Positions 12,683-20,359 of a stretch of DNA of 27,634 nucleotides are shown piece after piece (the first letter of the stretch is position 1; each line of letters begins with the position of its first letter). The notes beneath the pieces were generated by a model. The model was not told where the DNA came from. It saw only the letters and a list, made by a program, of their open reading frames with translations, and ran no database searches. This DNA comes from a virus. The position numbers were made by a program, and so were the translations under genes. The stretch covers positions 1-27,634 of IMG/VR virus record IMGVR_UViG_3300017963_000662; one strand, written 5' to 3'.

Positions 12683-12706
12683 GGGGCCTTCGGGCCCCTT
12701 ATTTAT
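12683..12706 (+). terminator. Intrinsic terminator, rightward
   Basis: GGGGCC, loop TTCG, GGCCCC (12683-12698), then TTATTTAT. The six-base all-GC stem with a UUCG-type tetraloop is very stable. It ends the early rightward block and separates it from the packaging and structural genes. Confidence 0.9.
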
Positions 12707-12723
12707 AACCAAGGGAGCGTTAT

Positions 12724-12948
12724 ATGTTGCATGTATGTACAATGTGTCACTCAGTAGATAAGCCAAAAAAGGTCACACCAGGTAGTTTCATTATGGAGGT
12801 CTTTTTATGGATGCTGTTTTTCTTTCCTGGAATTATCTATAGTCTTTGGAGAGTCACTAATAAGAAGAAGGTTTGTAAGTGTTGTGGTAGTGAACACATA
12901 GTGCCAAAAGAGTCTATTGCAGCTAAAAAGATAATGTCGGCGAGCTAG
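12724..12948 (+). CDS. Small membrane protein with paired CxxC motifs
   Basis: This 74-residue protein has CTMC at the N-terminus, a membrane segment (about residues 22-45, with FFFPGIIYSLWR), and CKCCGS in the C-terminal part, closing with VPKES. The two cysteine pairs could form a zinc ribbon on one membrane face. I recall similar short prokaryotic and phage proteins of unknown role. AAGGGAG lies six bases before the ATG. It is the first gene after the terminator. Confidence 0.7.
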   Translation: MLHVCTMCHSVDKPKKVTPGSFIMEVFLWMLFFFPGIIYSLWRVTNKKKVCKCCGSEHIVPKESIAAKKIMSAS

Positions 12949-12950
12949 TT

Positions 12951-13010
12951 ATGTTGATACTCATTGTGGTAGGTATATCTTATTTAGTATGGAGTTGTTT
13001 TAATGTCTAA
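12951..13010 (+). CDS. Possible 19-residue hydrophobic peptide
   Basis: ATG at 12951 opens a frame of 19 codons (MLILIVVGISYLVWSCFNV), one membrane-spanning stretch. It fills the gap between two genes and its last bases overlap the next ATG. The ribosome-binding site is weak (GGCGAG). It could be a genuine micropeptide or only a leader that couples translation of the next gene. Confidence 0.33.
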   Translation: MLILIVVGISYLVWSCFNV

Positions 13011-13191
13011 AAAAGTAATTCAAAGAGATGTCGAAGTACGTAAGGATGTGTTCGGCAAAGAGAGCAGGCGGTTCAGGGACGAGATTTATAATCCATGGAA
13101 GGATAGATTTGATCGTCTGTTAGAAGAGATTATATGGGAGAAAGGCCAGGAAAATAGACCTAAGTCTAATGGCGAAGAAGAAGAAAAATAG
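13003..13191 (+). CDS. Small charged protein, unknown function
   Basis: This 62-residue, highly charged helical protein is basic at the N-terminus (MSKKVIQRDVEVRKDVFGK) and ends in an acidic run (NGEEEEK). GGAG lies upstream of the ATG at eight-base spacing. There is no membrane segment or recognisable domain. It directly precedes the phosphoesterase gene. Confidence 0.58.
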   Translation: MSKKVIQRDVEVRKDVFGKESRRFRDEIYNPWKDRFDRLLEEIIWEKGQENRPKSNGEEEEK

Positions 13192-13205
13192 TTACGCTTT
13201 AGGGC

Positions 13206-13913
13206 GTGAAGAAGTATAAAAGCATTCTTGTTATTTCGGACACACACTTTCCATATAATCACCCGGACACAATAGCTTTTTTAAAAGCCTGTAAGAATCA
13301 TTACAAGCCAGATAAAGTAGTACACATCGGTGATGAGATTGATGGTCACGGCATTAGTTTTCACAACAGTGACCCTGACCTACTATCACCAGGCGATGAG
13401 CTACTCACTGCTATCAATAGATTAAAAGTTCTATACACGATGTTTCCTGAAGTGGATCTGGTTGAAAGTAACCATGGTTCATTGGTGTATCGCAAAGGTA
13501 AGGTGCATGGTATTCCAAGACATGTGTTTAAGAGTTATCGAGAAGTGCTAGAGGCCCCTAGGGGTTGGAAGTGGCATTTTGATTTAACTCTGACTATGAG
13601 TGATGGGAAACAAGTGTACTTCACACATGGCAAAAGCAGTGCACATGCAAAGCTATCTCAATCGATGGGTATGAGTGTGGTGCAAGGTCATTATCACGAG
13701 AGATTTGAAGTGATCTACTGGGCTAACCCTAACGGTTTGTACTGGGATATGCGAGTGGGTTGTTTGATAGAAGATAAGTCTTTAGCGTTTGCTTATAACA
13801 ATACAAATCTAAAAAGACCGATCATAGGTATTGGTGTTATTATTAACGGTCACCCTAAGCTGGTCCCGATGGTTCTTGATAAGAGAGGTCGTTGGTGCGG
13901 AAAGTTACTGTAG
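13206..13913 (+). CDS. Calcineurin-like metallophosphoesterase
   Basis: This 235-residue protein has all five family blocks: D12-x-H14 in ISDTHFP, GD43 in IGDEID, N89-H90 in SNHG, H141 in FTHGK and H162-x-H164 in GHYHE. These supply a complete two-metal site, so it should be active on phosphomonoesters or phosphodiesters; the substrate cannot be read from sequence. Such genes often sit upstream of terminase genes in phages. The start is GTG at 13206 with only a weak AGGGC site; no other in-frame start precedes the first metal motif. It overlaps the next gene by 19 bases. Confidence 0.88.
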   Translation: MKKYKSILVISDTHFPYNHPDTIAFLKACKNHYKPDKVVHIGDEIDGHGISFHNSDPDLLSPGDELLTAINRLKVLYTMFPEVDLVESNHGSLVYRKGKVHGIPRHVFKSYREVLEAPRGWKWHFDLTLTMSDGKQVYFTHGKSSAHAKLSQSMGMSVVQGHYHERFEVIYWANPNGLYWDMRVGCLIEDKSLAFAYNNTNLKRPIIGIGVIINGHPKLVPMVLDKRGRWCGKLL

Positions 13914-14158
13914 AAATAATAGAGTGGATCGATCCTTATTCTGTTGACGAGTGGTCAGAGATGTCAAGTTTTTCAAGCAAAATCAATCGTGTTACATCTA
14001 TTGGTCAAGTTTTAGATGAGACTTCTACTGAAATAGTGATGGCATTAAATTATGCACCTGCTGATGATCATGCTTCATGTATAATGGTGATTAATAAATC
14101 CACGATCACTCAAAGGCGTAAAATCGATGTCAACAAGGTTCAAAAAAAACGCAGATGA
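13895..14158 (+). CDS. Conserved small phage protein near terminase
   Basis: This 87-residue protein starts with a strand KVTVEIIEW and has ITSIGQ-like (VTSIGQVLDET) and ASCIMVINKSTI segments. This resembles the many short phage proteins that begin with a V-x-W-x-D strand and end in an IP-x-x-x-I segment. GTG at 13895 fits a GAGAGG site; a TTG at 13892 is less likely. It overlaps both neighbours. Function is unknown. Confidence 0.65.
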   Translation: MRKVTVEIIEWIDPYSVDEWSEMSSFSSKINRVTSIGQVLDETSTEIVMALNYAPADDHASCIMVINKSTITQRRKIDVNKVQKKRR

Positions 14159-14339
14159 AGTAGCGTACTTACTTGAGTGCGATGAAGACATGTATAGATT
14201 CAGGCTCACACTGATAAGTGGTGGCGAGATAACTCCCCAGATGTTTATAAATGCATTGGTTGCGTTTGTAGATGACCATATCCACGAGCCAGAAAAACTA
14301 TTTGATGAGATGGGGATAATGGACTACCCTCTGCAGTAA
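14127..14339 (+). CDS. Small acidic protein, unknown function
   Basis: This 70-residue protein carries DEVAYLLECDEDMYRFRLTLISGGEITPQMFINALVAF; only these segments stand out. It is probably a helical bundle. It overlaps the previous gene by 32 bases, with AAAGGCG upstream of its ATG. There is no membrane segment. It precedes the methyltransferase gene by 15 bases, which contain a GGGGG ribosome-binding site for the next gene. Confidence 0.58.
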   Translation: MSTRFKKNADEVAYLLECDEDMYRFRLTLISGGEITPQMFINALVAFVDDHIHEPEKLFDEMGIMDYPLQ

Positions 14340-14354
14340 AAAGGGGGTACGGCG

Positions 14355-15545
14355 GTGCAGTATCACTGTAAGTACGATGAATTAAGGGATCCAGACTTAT
14401 TAACACCACATCCACGCAATGCTAATAAGCATCCTGATCGGCAGATTGAGTTGTTAGCTAAGATTATTGATCATACTGGGTTTAGGCATCCTGTGGTGGT
14501 TAGTAAGACCAGTGGATATATAGTTGCAGGTCACGGGAGAGTGCAAGCTGCTAAAAGGTTACGCATTGAGGTGCCTGTACAAGAGCAGCACTTTGCTAAC
14601 GAGGCTGAAGAGTTTGAGTTTCTAATAGCTGATAACAAAATATCAGAGTTAGCAGAGCACGATGATAACGTGATGATAGAGGGTATTAAGGAATTAGAGA
14701 TTGAAGACTTTGAGCTATTAGGTTTAGAGGATTTTGATTTGCCTGTAGAGCCAGAAGAAGCACAGTGTGATGAAGACGAGGTACCGGAGAATGTTGATAC
14801 TAGATGTAAACTGGGCGACACTTGGATACTTGGTTCACATCGTCTGCATTGTGGTGATGCTACTGATGTACTACAGGTTGAGAAATTAATGGATGGTGAT
14901 AAAGCTGACATAACTTTTACTAGTCCACCTTATAATGCGGGGAAAAATATTAGAGGTCACTTTTATGAGAATGACACCGACGACAAGTCAGAAAATGAAT
15001 ATGTAGACTTTTTGTTGTCTTCGTCTGAGTTGTGCTTGCATAATTCAACTTTTGTTTTTTGGAATGTTCAGTTATTGGAAGGGAACAAATATTCATTAAC
15101 TGATTTTCAATTCAAGAGACGTGACCAGATAAAAGACATTTTGATTTGGAACAAAAAGCAATACCCTCCACATATAAACAAAGGAACTTTTGGGTGTAAG
15201 TGGGAATATGTTTTTGTATTATGCAATGACTCTAAATCAAGGTCGTTTCCTTGTCGTTGGCAGGGCAAATTCCCAAATGTGATAGAAACTGAAAATGCGT
15301 CGGGCAATGAATATGCAAAAACTCACAAAGCTACATTTCCGGTTTCGTTTCCATCGTGGATCCTTGAAAAAATGGATTTTGCAAAAACAGTTTATGACTG
15401 TTTTGGGGGTTCTGGTACCACCATGATCGCCGCCGAGAAGCTAGGCCGCAAATGCTACATGATGGAACTAGACCCACATTACTGCGATGTGATATTATCT
15501 AGGTGGGAGAAATACACAGGCAAAGAGGCAAAGCTTGAAGCTTGA
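14355..15545 (+). CDS. ParB-like nuclease domain fused to beta-class DNA methyltransferase
   Basis: This 396-residue two-domain protein has residues 1-100 as a ParB/Spo0J-like domain, with NANKHPDRQ, PVVVS and the GHGR motif at 59-62. After an acidic linker (about 110-148), an amino-methyltransferase follows: motif IV TSPPYN at 189-194 and, C-terminally, the SAM-binding FGGSGT at 350-355. The order IV then I defines the beta class, which makes N6-methyladenine or N4-methylcytosine; the SPP form leans to N4-cytosine. The target-recognition part lies in about 205-335. The start is GTG with AAGGGGG seven bases upstream. The gene sits directly before terminase and could protect phage DNA from host restriction. 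Confidence 0.88.
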   Translation: MQYHCKYDELRDPDLLTPHPRNANKHPDRQIELLAKIIDHTGFRHPVVVSKTSGYIVAGHGRVQAAKRLRIEVPVQEQHFANEAEEFEFLIADNKISELAEHDDNVMIEGIKELEIEDFELLGLEDFDLPVEPEEAQCDEDEVPENVDTRCKLGDTWILGSHRLHCGDATDVLQVEKLMDGDKADITFTSPPYNAGKNIRGHFYENDTDDKSENEYVDFLLSSSELCLHNSTFVFWNVQLLEGNKYSLTDFQFKRRDQIKDILIWNKKQYPPHINKGTFGCKWEYVFVLCNDSKSRSFPCRWQGKFPNVIETENASGNEYAKTHKATFPVSFPSWILEKMDFAKTVYDCFGGSGTTMIAAEKLGRKCYMMELDPHYCDVILSRWEKYTGKEAKLEA

Positions 15546-15984
15546 TTTCAGAGACGGGTCAGAAGACTTCACAGAGATACAAAAAGAATACGCTGCTTAC
15601 CTGTTAAGCGGTGCTACTCTTAATGAAGTAGAGATCAATGCCAAGTTTGGCGATCAAATAAATCAATTAAGAAACAATCTAGACATTAGAAGATACGTAG
15701 CTGATCAAAAGATATTAAGACAAAATAAAAAAGCATTATTAGATCAGATGCACATTGATAAGATAGTAAAACTAATCCCTATGGCTGTTAAGGTATTGGT
15801 TCACGGTATGAATCCTAACAGTACTAATAAGCTCACTCCTGATCAGAAGTGGGCTGCAGGTCTTGTATTAAAACCAGGTCTTGCACAGCTAGAGAAGATG
15901 TCTATTAACGCTGCGGATTTAGAATTTGAATTTGATGACAACGGAAATGCAATCAGAATCGATAAGCAAGACGAAGCTCTTTGA
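15535..15984 (+). CDS. terS: Putative terminase small subunit
   Basis: This 149-residue helical protein opens with FTEIQKEYAAYLLSGATLNE, which looks like a helix-turn-helix of terminase small subunits, followed by a helical oligomerisation region and an acidic tail (FEFDDNGN). It starts at TTG with GAGG six bases upstream, overlapping the methyltransferase stop, and overlaps the large-subunit gene. Assignment is mainly by position, size and fold style; packaging-site recognition is the expected role. Confidence 0.68.
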   Translation: MKLDFRDGSEDFTEIQKEYAAYLLSGATLNEVEINAKFGDQINQLRNNLDIRRYVADQKILRQNKKALLDQMHIDKIVKLIPMAVKVLVHGMNPNSTNKLTPDQKWAAGLVLKPGLAQLEKMSINAADLEFEFDDNGNAIRIDKQDEAL

Positions 15985-17239
15985 GAAGACTCAGAGACAG
16001 CGTGACGCTATTGATTTATTGGCTTCTAAGAAGCACGCTATGTGCTATGGCGGATCCCGGTCTGGTAAGACCTTTATCATCTGTTACGCTATCATTGTTA
16101 GGGCATCAAAGACTAAATCAAGGCATTTAGCCTGTAGATTTAAGTTTAATCATGCAAAGACCAGTCTTTGGCTTGAGACATTTCCTAAAGTATTTGCTCT
16201 ATGCTTTCCAAACTTGTCGTATAAGGAAAATAAGTCTGATTATTATTATAAATTAAGAAACGGATCAGAGATTTGGGTATCAGGTCTTGATGAAAAAGAC
16301 CGTACGGAGAAGATATTAGGTAAAGAATACTCAACAATATACTTTAATGAGTGCTCTCAAATTCCATATACCTCCGTCACTATGGCTTTAACTAGGTTAG
16401 CTGAGAAAAATGATCTACCAAAGCGTGTATTTTATGATGAAAACCCTCCAACACGTAGACATTGGTCGTATCCGCTATTTATGCTTGGTAAAGACCCTCA
16501 CACGTATGATTTAAAGAAAAACAAAGACGATTACGGTCATATATTAATGAATCCTCAAGACAATATGGATAATATTGATCAGGAGTATTTAGACTTACTT
16601 GATAGTTTGCCTGAAAAAGATAAGCAGCGGTTTTTAAAAGGGGAGTTTAGTGAAGAGGATGATTACTCTATTTACTACGCTTTTGATCGGGAAAAACACG
16701 TAAAAAAATGCTTTAGAAACCCTAACTACCCGATTTTAATTGGTATGGACTTTAACGTAAACCCTATGACTGCTGTGGTGATGCAAAACTATGGCGGCAG
16801 TACTTACGTCATAGATGAGTTTTGGGAAATGGGATCCGATACGAGAAAGTTTTCTAAACTTATAAAGTTAAAGTATGGAACAGGGCATCAAGTGATACCA
16901 GATAGTACGGGTAAAGCTTTAAAGACGAGTGGTGCGGGTTTAAGTGATCACATGATTTTAGAGGAAGAGGGATTTCGCTTGGTTGGTCAGACGAATCCAT
17001 TTAGGGTTGATAGATATAATTGCGTGAATAATTTTTTTGAAAAGGGTAAGATAACAATAGATCCAAAATGTCAAAAGCTAATTATGGATCTTGAGCAGGT
17101 GGCTTATAAAGAGGGATCATCAATGCCAGACACTAAAGATAAGTCATTAACGCATATTTCAGATGCGTTAGGTTATGGTCTTTACTGGATTGAGCCACTA
17201 TTAAAGCCAAAAGCATCTGTGGGGATGTTGCCAAGGTGA
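15947..17239 (+). CDS. terL: Terminase large subunit
   Basis: This 430-residue packaging motor and nuclease has Walker A GGSRSGKT (35-42), the Walker B-like strand IYFNE with the catalytic E135 but Asn134 where Asp is usual, and YDENPP as a coupling-motif-like element. The C-terminal RNase H-fold nuclease shows D268 (IGMDFN), D319 (IPDST) and D406 (HISDALGY). It resembles PBSX-type large terminases. Starts at 15926, 15935 and 15947 are possible; 15947 gives the usual spacing to Walker A, but none has a strong ribosome-binding site, which suggests coupling to the overlapping small-subunit gene. Confidence 0.93.
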   Translation: MQSESISKTKLFEKTQRQRDAIDLLASKKHAMCYGGSRSGKTFIICYAIIVRASKTKSRHLACRFKFNHAKTSLWLETFPKVFALCFPNLSYKENKSDYYYKLRNGSEIWVSGLDEKDRTEKILGKEYSTIYFNECSQIPYTSVTMALTRLAEKNDLPKRVFYDENPPTRRHWSYPLFMLGKDPHTYDLKKNKDDYGHILMNPQDNMDNIDQEYLDLLDSLPEKDKQRFLKGEFSEEDDYSIYYAFDREKHVKKCFRNPNYPILIGMDFNVNPMTAVVMQNYGGSTYVIDEFWEMGSDTRKFSKLIKLKYGTGHQVIPDSTGKALKTSGAGLSDHMILEEEGFRLVGQTNPFRVDRYNCVNNFFEKGKITIDPKCQKLIMDLEQVAYKEGSSMPDTKDKSLTHISDALGYGLYWIEPLLKPKASVGMLPR

Positions 17240-17245
17240 TATTTT

Positions 17246-17632
17246 ATGATTGATTTTGAAGTGGATAAAAAAACAGGGTGTTGGAATTGGTTGGGCCATA
17301 TTAATCCAAATGGATATGCTACTTTTGGTAGGCATAAGTATGCTCATAGAGTTTTTTATAAATCAAACAAGGGTGCTGTGCCTGACGGATATTGTGTTGA
17401 TCACATTTGTTTCAATAGAAAATGTGTAAACCCAAATCATTTAGAGGCTGTTACTAATAAAGAAAATTGTAGAAGGGGTAAAAACCCTAAAATAAATAAA
17501 CAACATGCCGAAGAGATTAAGTTTTTATACAAAAAATTTAAACACATAAGGCAAATAGACTTAGCGAATGCTTATGGAATAAGCCGATCTCAAGTTTCAC
17601 ATATTGTAACTAATCGGAAGTGGGTAGGTTAA
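17246..17632 (+). CDS. HNH homing-type endonuclease
   Basis: This 128-residue protein has the HNH_3 core: GCWNW and GYATF strands, AHRVFY, then D52-H53-I-C55, C60-V-N-P-N-H65-L, and NKENCRRG. A C-terminal helix-turn-helix (about 85-128, with QIDLANAYGISRSQVSHI) would give site specificity. It is a free-standing gene wedged between terminase large subunit and portal, and is visibly more AT-rich than its neighbours. Its Shine-Dalgarno sequence (AAGGTGA) overlaps the terL stop. It is probably a mobile gene that cuts related phage genomes lacking it. Confidence 0.9.
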   Translation: MIDFEVDKKTGCWNWLGHINPNGYATFGRHKYAHRVFYKSNKGAVPDGYCVDHICFNRKCVNPNHLEAVTNKENCRRGKNPKINKQHAEEIKFLYKKFKHIRQIDLANAYGISRSQVSHIVTNRKWVG

Positions 17633-17633
17633 A

Positions 17634-19268
17634 ATGGCAGAACAGGAAAGACAGTTAGACGGTAACCCAAATCTATTAGACCGAGATGTCCGCAATTTAG
17701 TTATAAAGGACATTAAATCTGAAGAAAACAGGGCCAGAAAACGAGAGCAGCAAAAGCGTTTTGATGTTTATCGTGAAAGACAAGACCGATATATACTTGA
17801 GCGTCTTGAGCGAGAGTTTTCAGCTAAAACAGTTAATGAAATGCGCAAGATTTTTAGTATTAATTTATCAAAGCGTATCATTGATGAGATGTCTTCTATT
17901 TATAACATTGCTCCTGAGCGTGACTTTGCAAAACTAAGTGGCTCAGAGTTAAGTGATGCAGAAATGGCACAGTTAGAAGCTATTTATGAAGAGTGTCGTG
18001 TGAATGTGGCTATGAGACAGGCCAACCGCTACTATAACTTACAGGATCAGACGGCTATCATGGCTGTGCCTGATAAGTGCGGTGGTTTGAAAGTTAAGGC
18101 CATACCCCAGATGCACTATGATGTTATCCCTGATGCTATTAATCCTGAGAAAGCATACGCATACATACTCAATGTTTGGAATTTTGATCTACATAAGACC
18201 ACTCGCAACAGTGAGAATGAGCCGACACAGTTAAATAGATACCGTCAGAACGATCGTATGAATCAAGTTATTGCTGATGAGAATGATCGTAAGGCAATGC
18301 AAGAGCGATACATTGTGTGGACACCGACTGAGCATTTTGTAATGAATGGCAAGGGTGAGATCCAGGGTGATGTCATGGCCAACCCTATTGGTCGCTTACC
18401 TTTTGTTGATGTTGCTGCTGAGAAGGATTTTCAGTTTTTCGTTAGGAGAGGTACAGGTGTTGTTGATTTTGCCTTGGATTTTGGGTTGTTGCTCAGTGAT
18501 CTTAGTAACATCATACGTTTGCAGGGTTACTCGCAGGCAATTGTACACTCAGAAAAACAGCCGACTAACATGGTGGTGGGTCCTAACCATGTATTGTGGA
18601 TGCAGCTTGATCCGAATCGTCCTGAGTTGTCACCTAAGTTTGAATTTGCTAGTCCTAGCCCAGATCTTGCTGGCTCATTAGAGTTTCTAGAGACTACACT
18701 TCGCTTATTCTTATCAAGTAGAGGTATTGATCCTGGAACTATTAGTGGCAAGGGTGAATCTAAGTCATTTTCTAGTGGTTTAGAGCGACTTCTTGCAATG
18801 CTTGATAAGTTTGAGGCCACTCGTGCTGACTTTGATTTATTCAAAGATGCTGAGCAAGAGTTGTTTGATATTCTAGTTCGCTGGTCAAATGTTTTCCAAA
18901 AAGTTAAAGACGATCAGGCTTTAGTCCCCTCACTAATGCAGGCGACTGTTCCTGATGATGTCTTTATGGATGTTAAGTTTAACGAGCCTATGATGGTTCA
19001 GACTCAGTCAGAAAAAGAAGCTTCTGTACAGTTTAGAGTTGATCAGGGTGTGATGAGTGAGATTCAGGCACTAATGAAGCTTGATGACTTGAGTGAAGAG
19101 GGTGCCATTCAGAAGATAAAAGAGAAAATGGAGCACGATAAGTTATTAGAAGAGATGCAGTCTGAAATGGGCATTGAGATTGCTCCTGCACCACTACCTC
19201 AAATTGATTTGCAGCCAGAAGATGTAGAGCAAGATGAACTAGAGGTAGAAGTTGGCGAAAATAACTAA
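17634..19268 (+). CDS. Portal protein
   Basis: This 544-residue protein follows the terminase/HNH genes and precedes morphogenesis and scaffold genes, the standard portal position. A charged N-terminal helix region (residues 25-75) is followed by a mixed wing region, with LGR-style turn NPIGRLPFVDV, a stem/crown helical region from about 330 (LEFLETTLRLFLSSRGIDPG) and an acidic tail. Length fits SPP1 gp6-type portals. TAGGTTAAA precedes the ATG. It should form the dodecameric ring for DNA entry at one capsid vertex. Specific family not identified. Confidence 0.82.
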   Translation: MAEQERQLDGNPNLLDRDVRNLVIKDIKSEENRARKREQQKRFDVYRERQDRYILERLEREFSAKTVNEMRKIFSINLSKRIIDEMSSIYNIAPERDFAKLSGSELSDAEMAQLEAIYEECRVNVAMRQANRYYNLQDQTAIMAVPDKCGGLKVKAIPQMHYDVIPDAINPEKAYAYILNVWNFDLHKTTRNSENEPTQLNRYRQNDRMNQVIADENDRKAMQERYIVWTPTEHFVMNGKGEIQGDVMANPIGRLPFVDVAAEKDFQFFVRRGTGVVDFALDFGLLLSDLSNIIRLQGYSQAIVHSEKQPTNMVVGPNHVLWMQLDPNRPELSPKFEFASPSPDLAGSLEFLETTLRLFLSSRGIDPGTISGKGESKSFSSGLERLLAMLDKFEATRADFDLFKDAEQELFDILVRWSNVFQKVKDDQALVPSLMQATVPDDVFMDVKFNEPMMVQTQSEKEASVQFRVDQGVMSEIQALMKLDDLSEEGAIQKIKEKMEHDKLLEEMQSEMGIEIAPAPLPQIDLQPEDVEQDELEVEVGENN

Positions 19269-19818
19269 GGGCCAAAATCGAATTGAGTCTGTTGAAAGGA
19301 TGCGTATCAAGTACGACCTTGAAGAGATATTTGGAATATCTTTAAAGGGGACACCTGAGTTGAGGCAGGCTTTAGGCCAGGCAATTATTGATCGCATTGA
19401 GAAGCGTACAAAAGAAAAGTCTAAAGACATAAATGAGAAGGCTTTTAAGAAGTATTCAAAGGCCTATCAGAACAGTGATGATTTTAAAGCATCAGGCAAG
19501 ACCAGCAAGGTAAACATGAGTTTGACTGGTGACATGTTGGCTGATGTCGACATTTTAAGAGACACATCTAAAGAAATAGTTATTGGTTTTACTGACCCTG
19601 AAGAGAGTGCTAAGGCTCATGGTCATGTTACAGGTGGCGGAAACCTTCCGAGACGTGATTTTTTTGGATTAAGTCAGCGTGATGTGAACGCTCTTAAGAA
19701 GCAGTTTTTACCGGAAGTTAAAGAAGCTATTAAGTTAAAAGAAGACCAGGGTCGGTCTGCATTTGAAGACGCAGTTTTAGGTTTGCTACGGAGATTTGAT
19801 GGCGAAGGTGAAGGTTAG
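19252..19818 (+). CDS. Virion morphogenesis protein (Mu gpG-like)
   Basis: This 188-residue basic helical protein ends its core with VTGGGNLPRRDFFGLS, closely resembling the P-R-P/F-F-G-L-S motif of phage virion morphogenesis (tail completion) proteins. The start is TTG with GAGGTAGAAG upstream, overlapping the portal stop by 17 bases. Position between portal and scaffold fits a head-tail joining or tail-completion factor. Moderately confident from the motif and context. Confidence 0.68.
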   Translation: MAKITKGQNRIESVERMRIKYDLEEIFGISLKGTPELRQALGQAIIDRIEKRTKEKSKDINEKAFKKYSKAYQNSDDFKASGKTSKVNMSLTGDMLADVDILRDTSKEIVIGFTDPEESAKAHGHVTGGGNLPRRDFFGLSQRDVNALKKQFLPEVKEAIKLKEDQGRSAFEDAVLGLLRRFDGEGEG

Positions 19819-20347
19819 ATTTGACCAGGCAGCTGCTGTAGACCGCGTTCTAAAGGTCTTTAAAAAGGTCAAACAAAACAAACAAATGAATAAAGAGATT
19901 GGTGAGTTCGTTACCGATCGCATTCGATTTGAAGCCAGAAGAGAGAAGCCACTTAATAATTCAAGAAAGTTTCCTAACCTCAAAGATTCTACAATAGAGA
20001 ACAGAAGAAGGCTTGCAAAGTTTAACGCAACACATCCATCATTTACACCGCCTAAGAGTAACGCGACGATAACGGGTCAATTGTTGGAAGCTGTTTTGTA
20101 TAGAGTTTTCCGTGGTGCTGTTGAGATATTTGTTAGTGACAAGCCCCGCACTCCGTATAGAACAGGACCTAGTTCTAGACAAAAGAAAGTTATTACTAAT
20201 AAAGAAGTAGATGAGTTTTTAAGAATTATAGGTTTCAATATTTTTACAGCTAAAGGTATAAATAGTGATCCTAAGATAACAAAAAGAATTAACACAATCG
20301 TTAAGCGAACACTCAGACGCGCTTTGGCGATTGCAAATAAACTATAG
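19799..20347 (+). CDS. Head-tail/tail completion-type protein, unknown subtype
   Basis: This 182-residue strongly basic protein carries SFTPPKSNATITGQLLEAV in the middle, in the style of HK97 gp10-like or Mu gpG-like neck proteins, where a T-G-x-L motif precedes a beta domain. ATG at 19799 is selected because GGAG is well placed; it overlaps the upstream gene by 20 bases. Together with the preceding gene it may form the neck. Not confidently assigned. Confidence 0.6.
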   Translation: MAKVKVRFDQAAAVDRVLKVFKKVKQNKQMNKEIGEFVTDRIRFEARREKPLNNSRKFPNLKDSTIENRRRLAKFNATHPSFTPPKSNATITGQLLEAVLYRVFRGAVEIFVSDKPRTPYRTGPSSRQKKVITNKEVDEFLRIIGFNIFTAKGINSDPKITKRINTIVKRTLRRALAIANKL

Positions 20348-20359
20348 GGGGAATATAAT

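Noticed and set aside
13169-13219. A 16-codon frame (MAKKKKNSYALGREEV) before the phosphoesterase gene
   Set aside because: Weak ribosome-binding site and heavy overlap with both neighbours; too short to support from sequence alone.
14531-14911. A 126-residue minus-strand frame within the methyltransferase gene
   Set aside because: Serine-rich antisense shadow of the ParB-like domain and acidic linker; no start signal.
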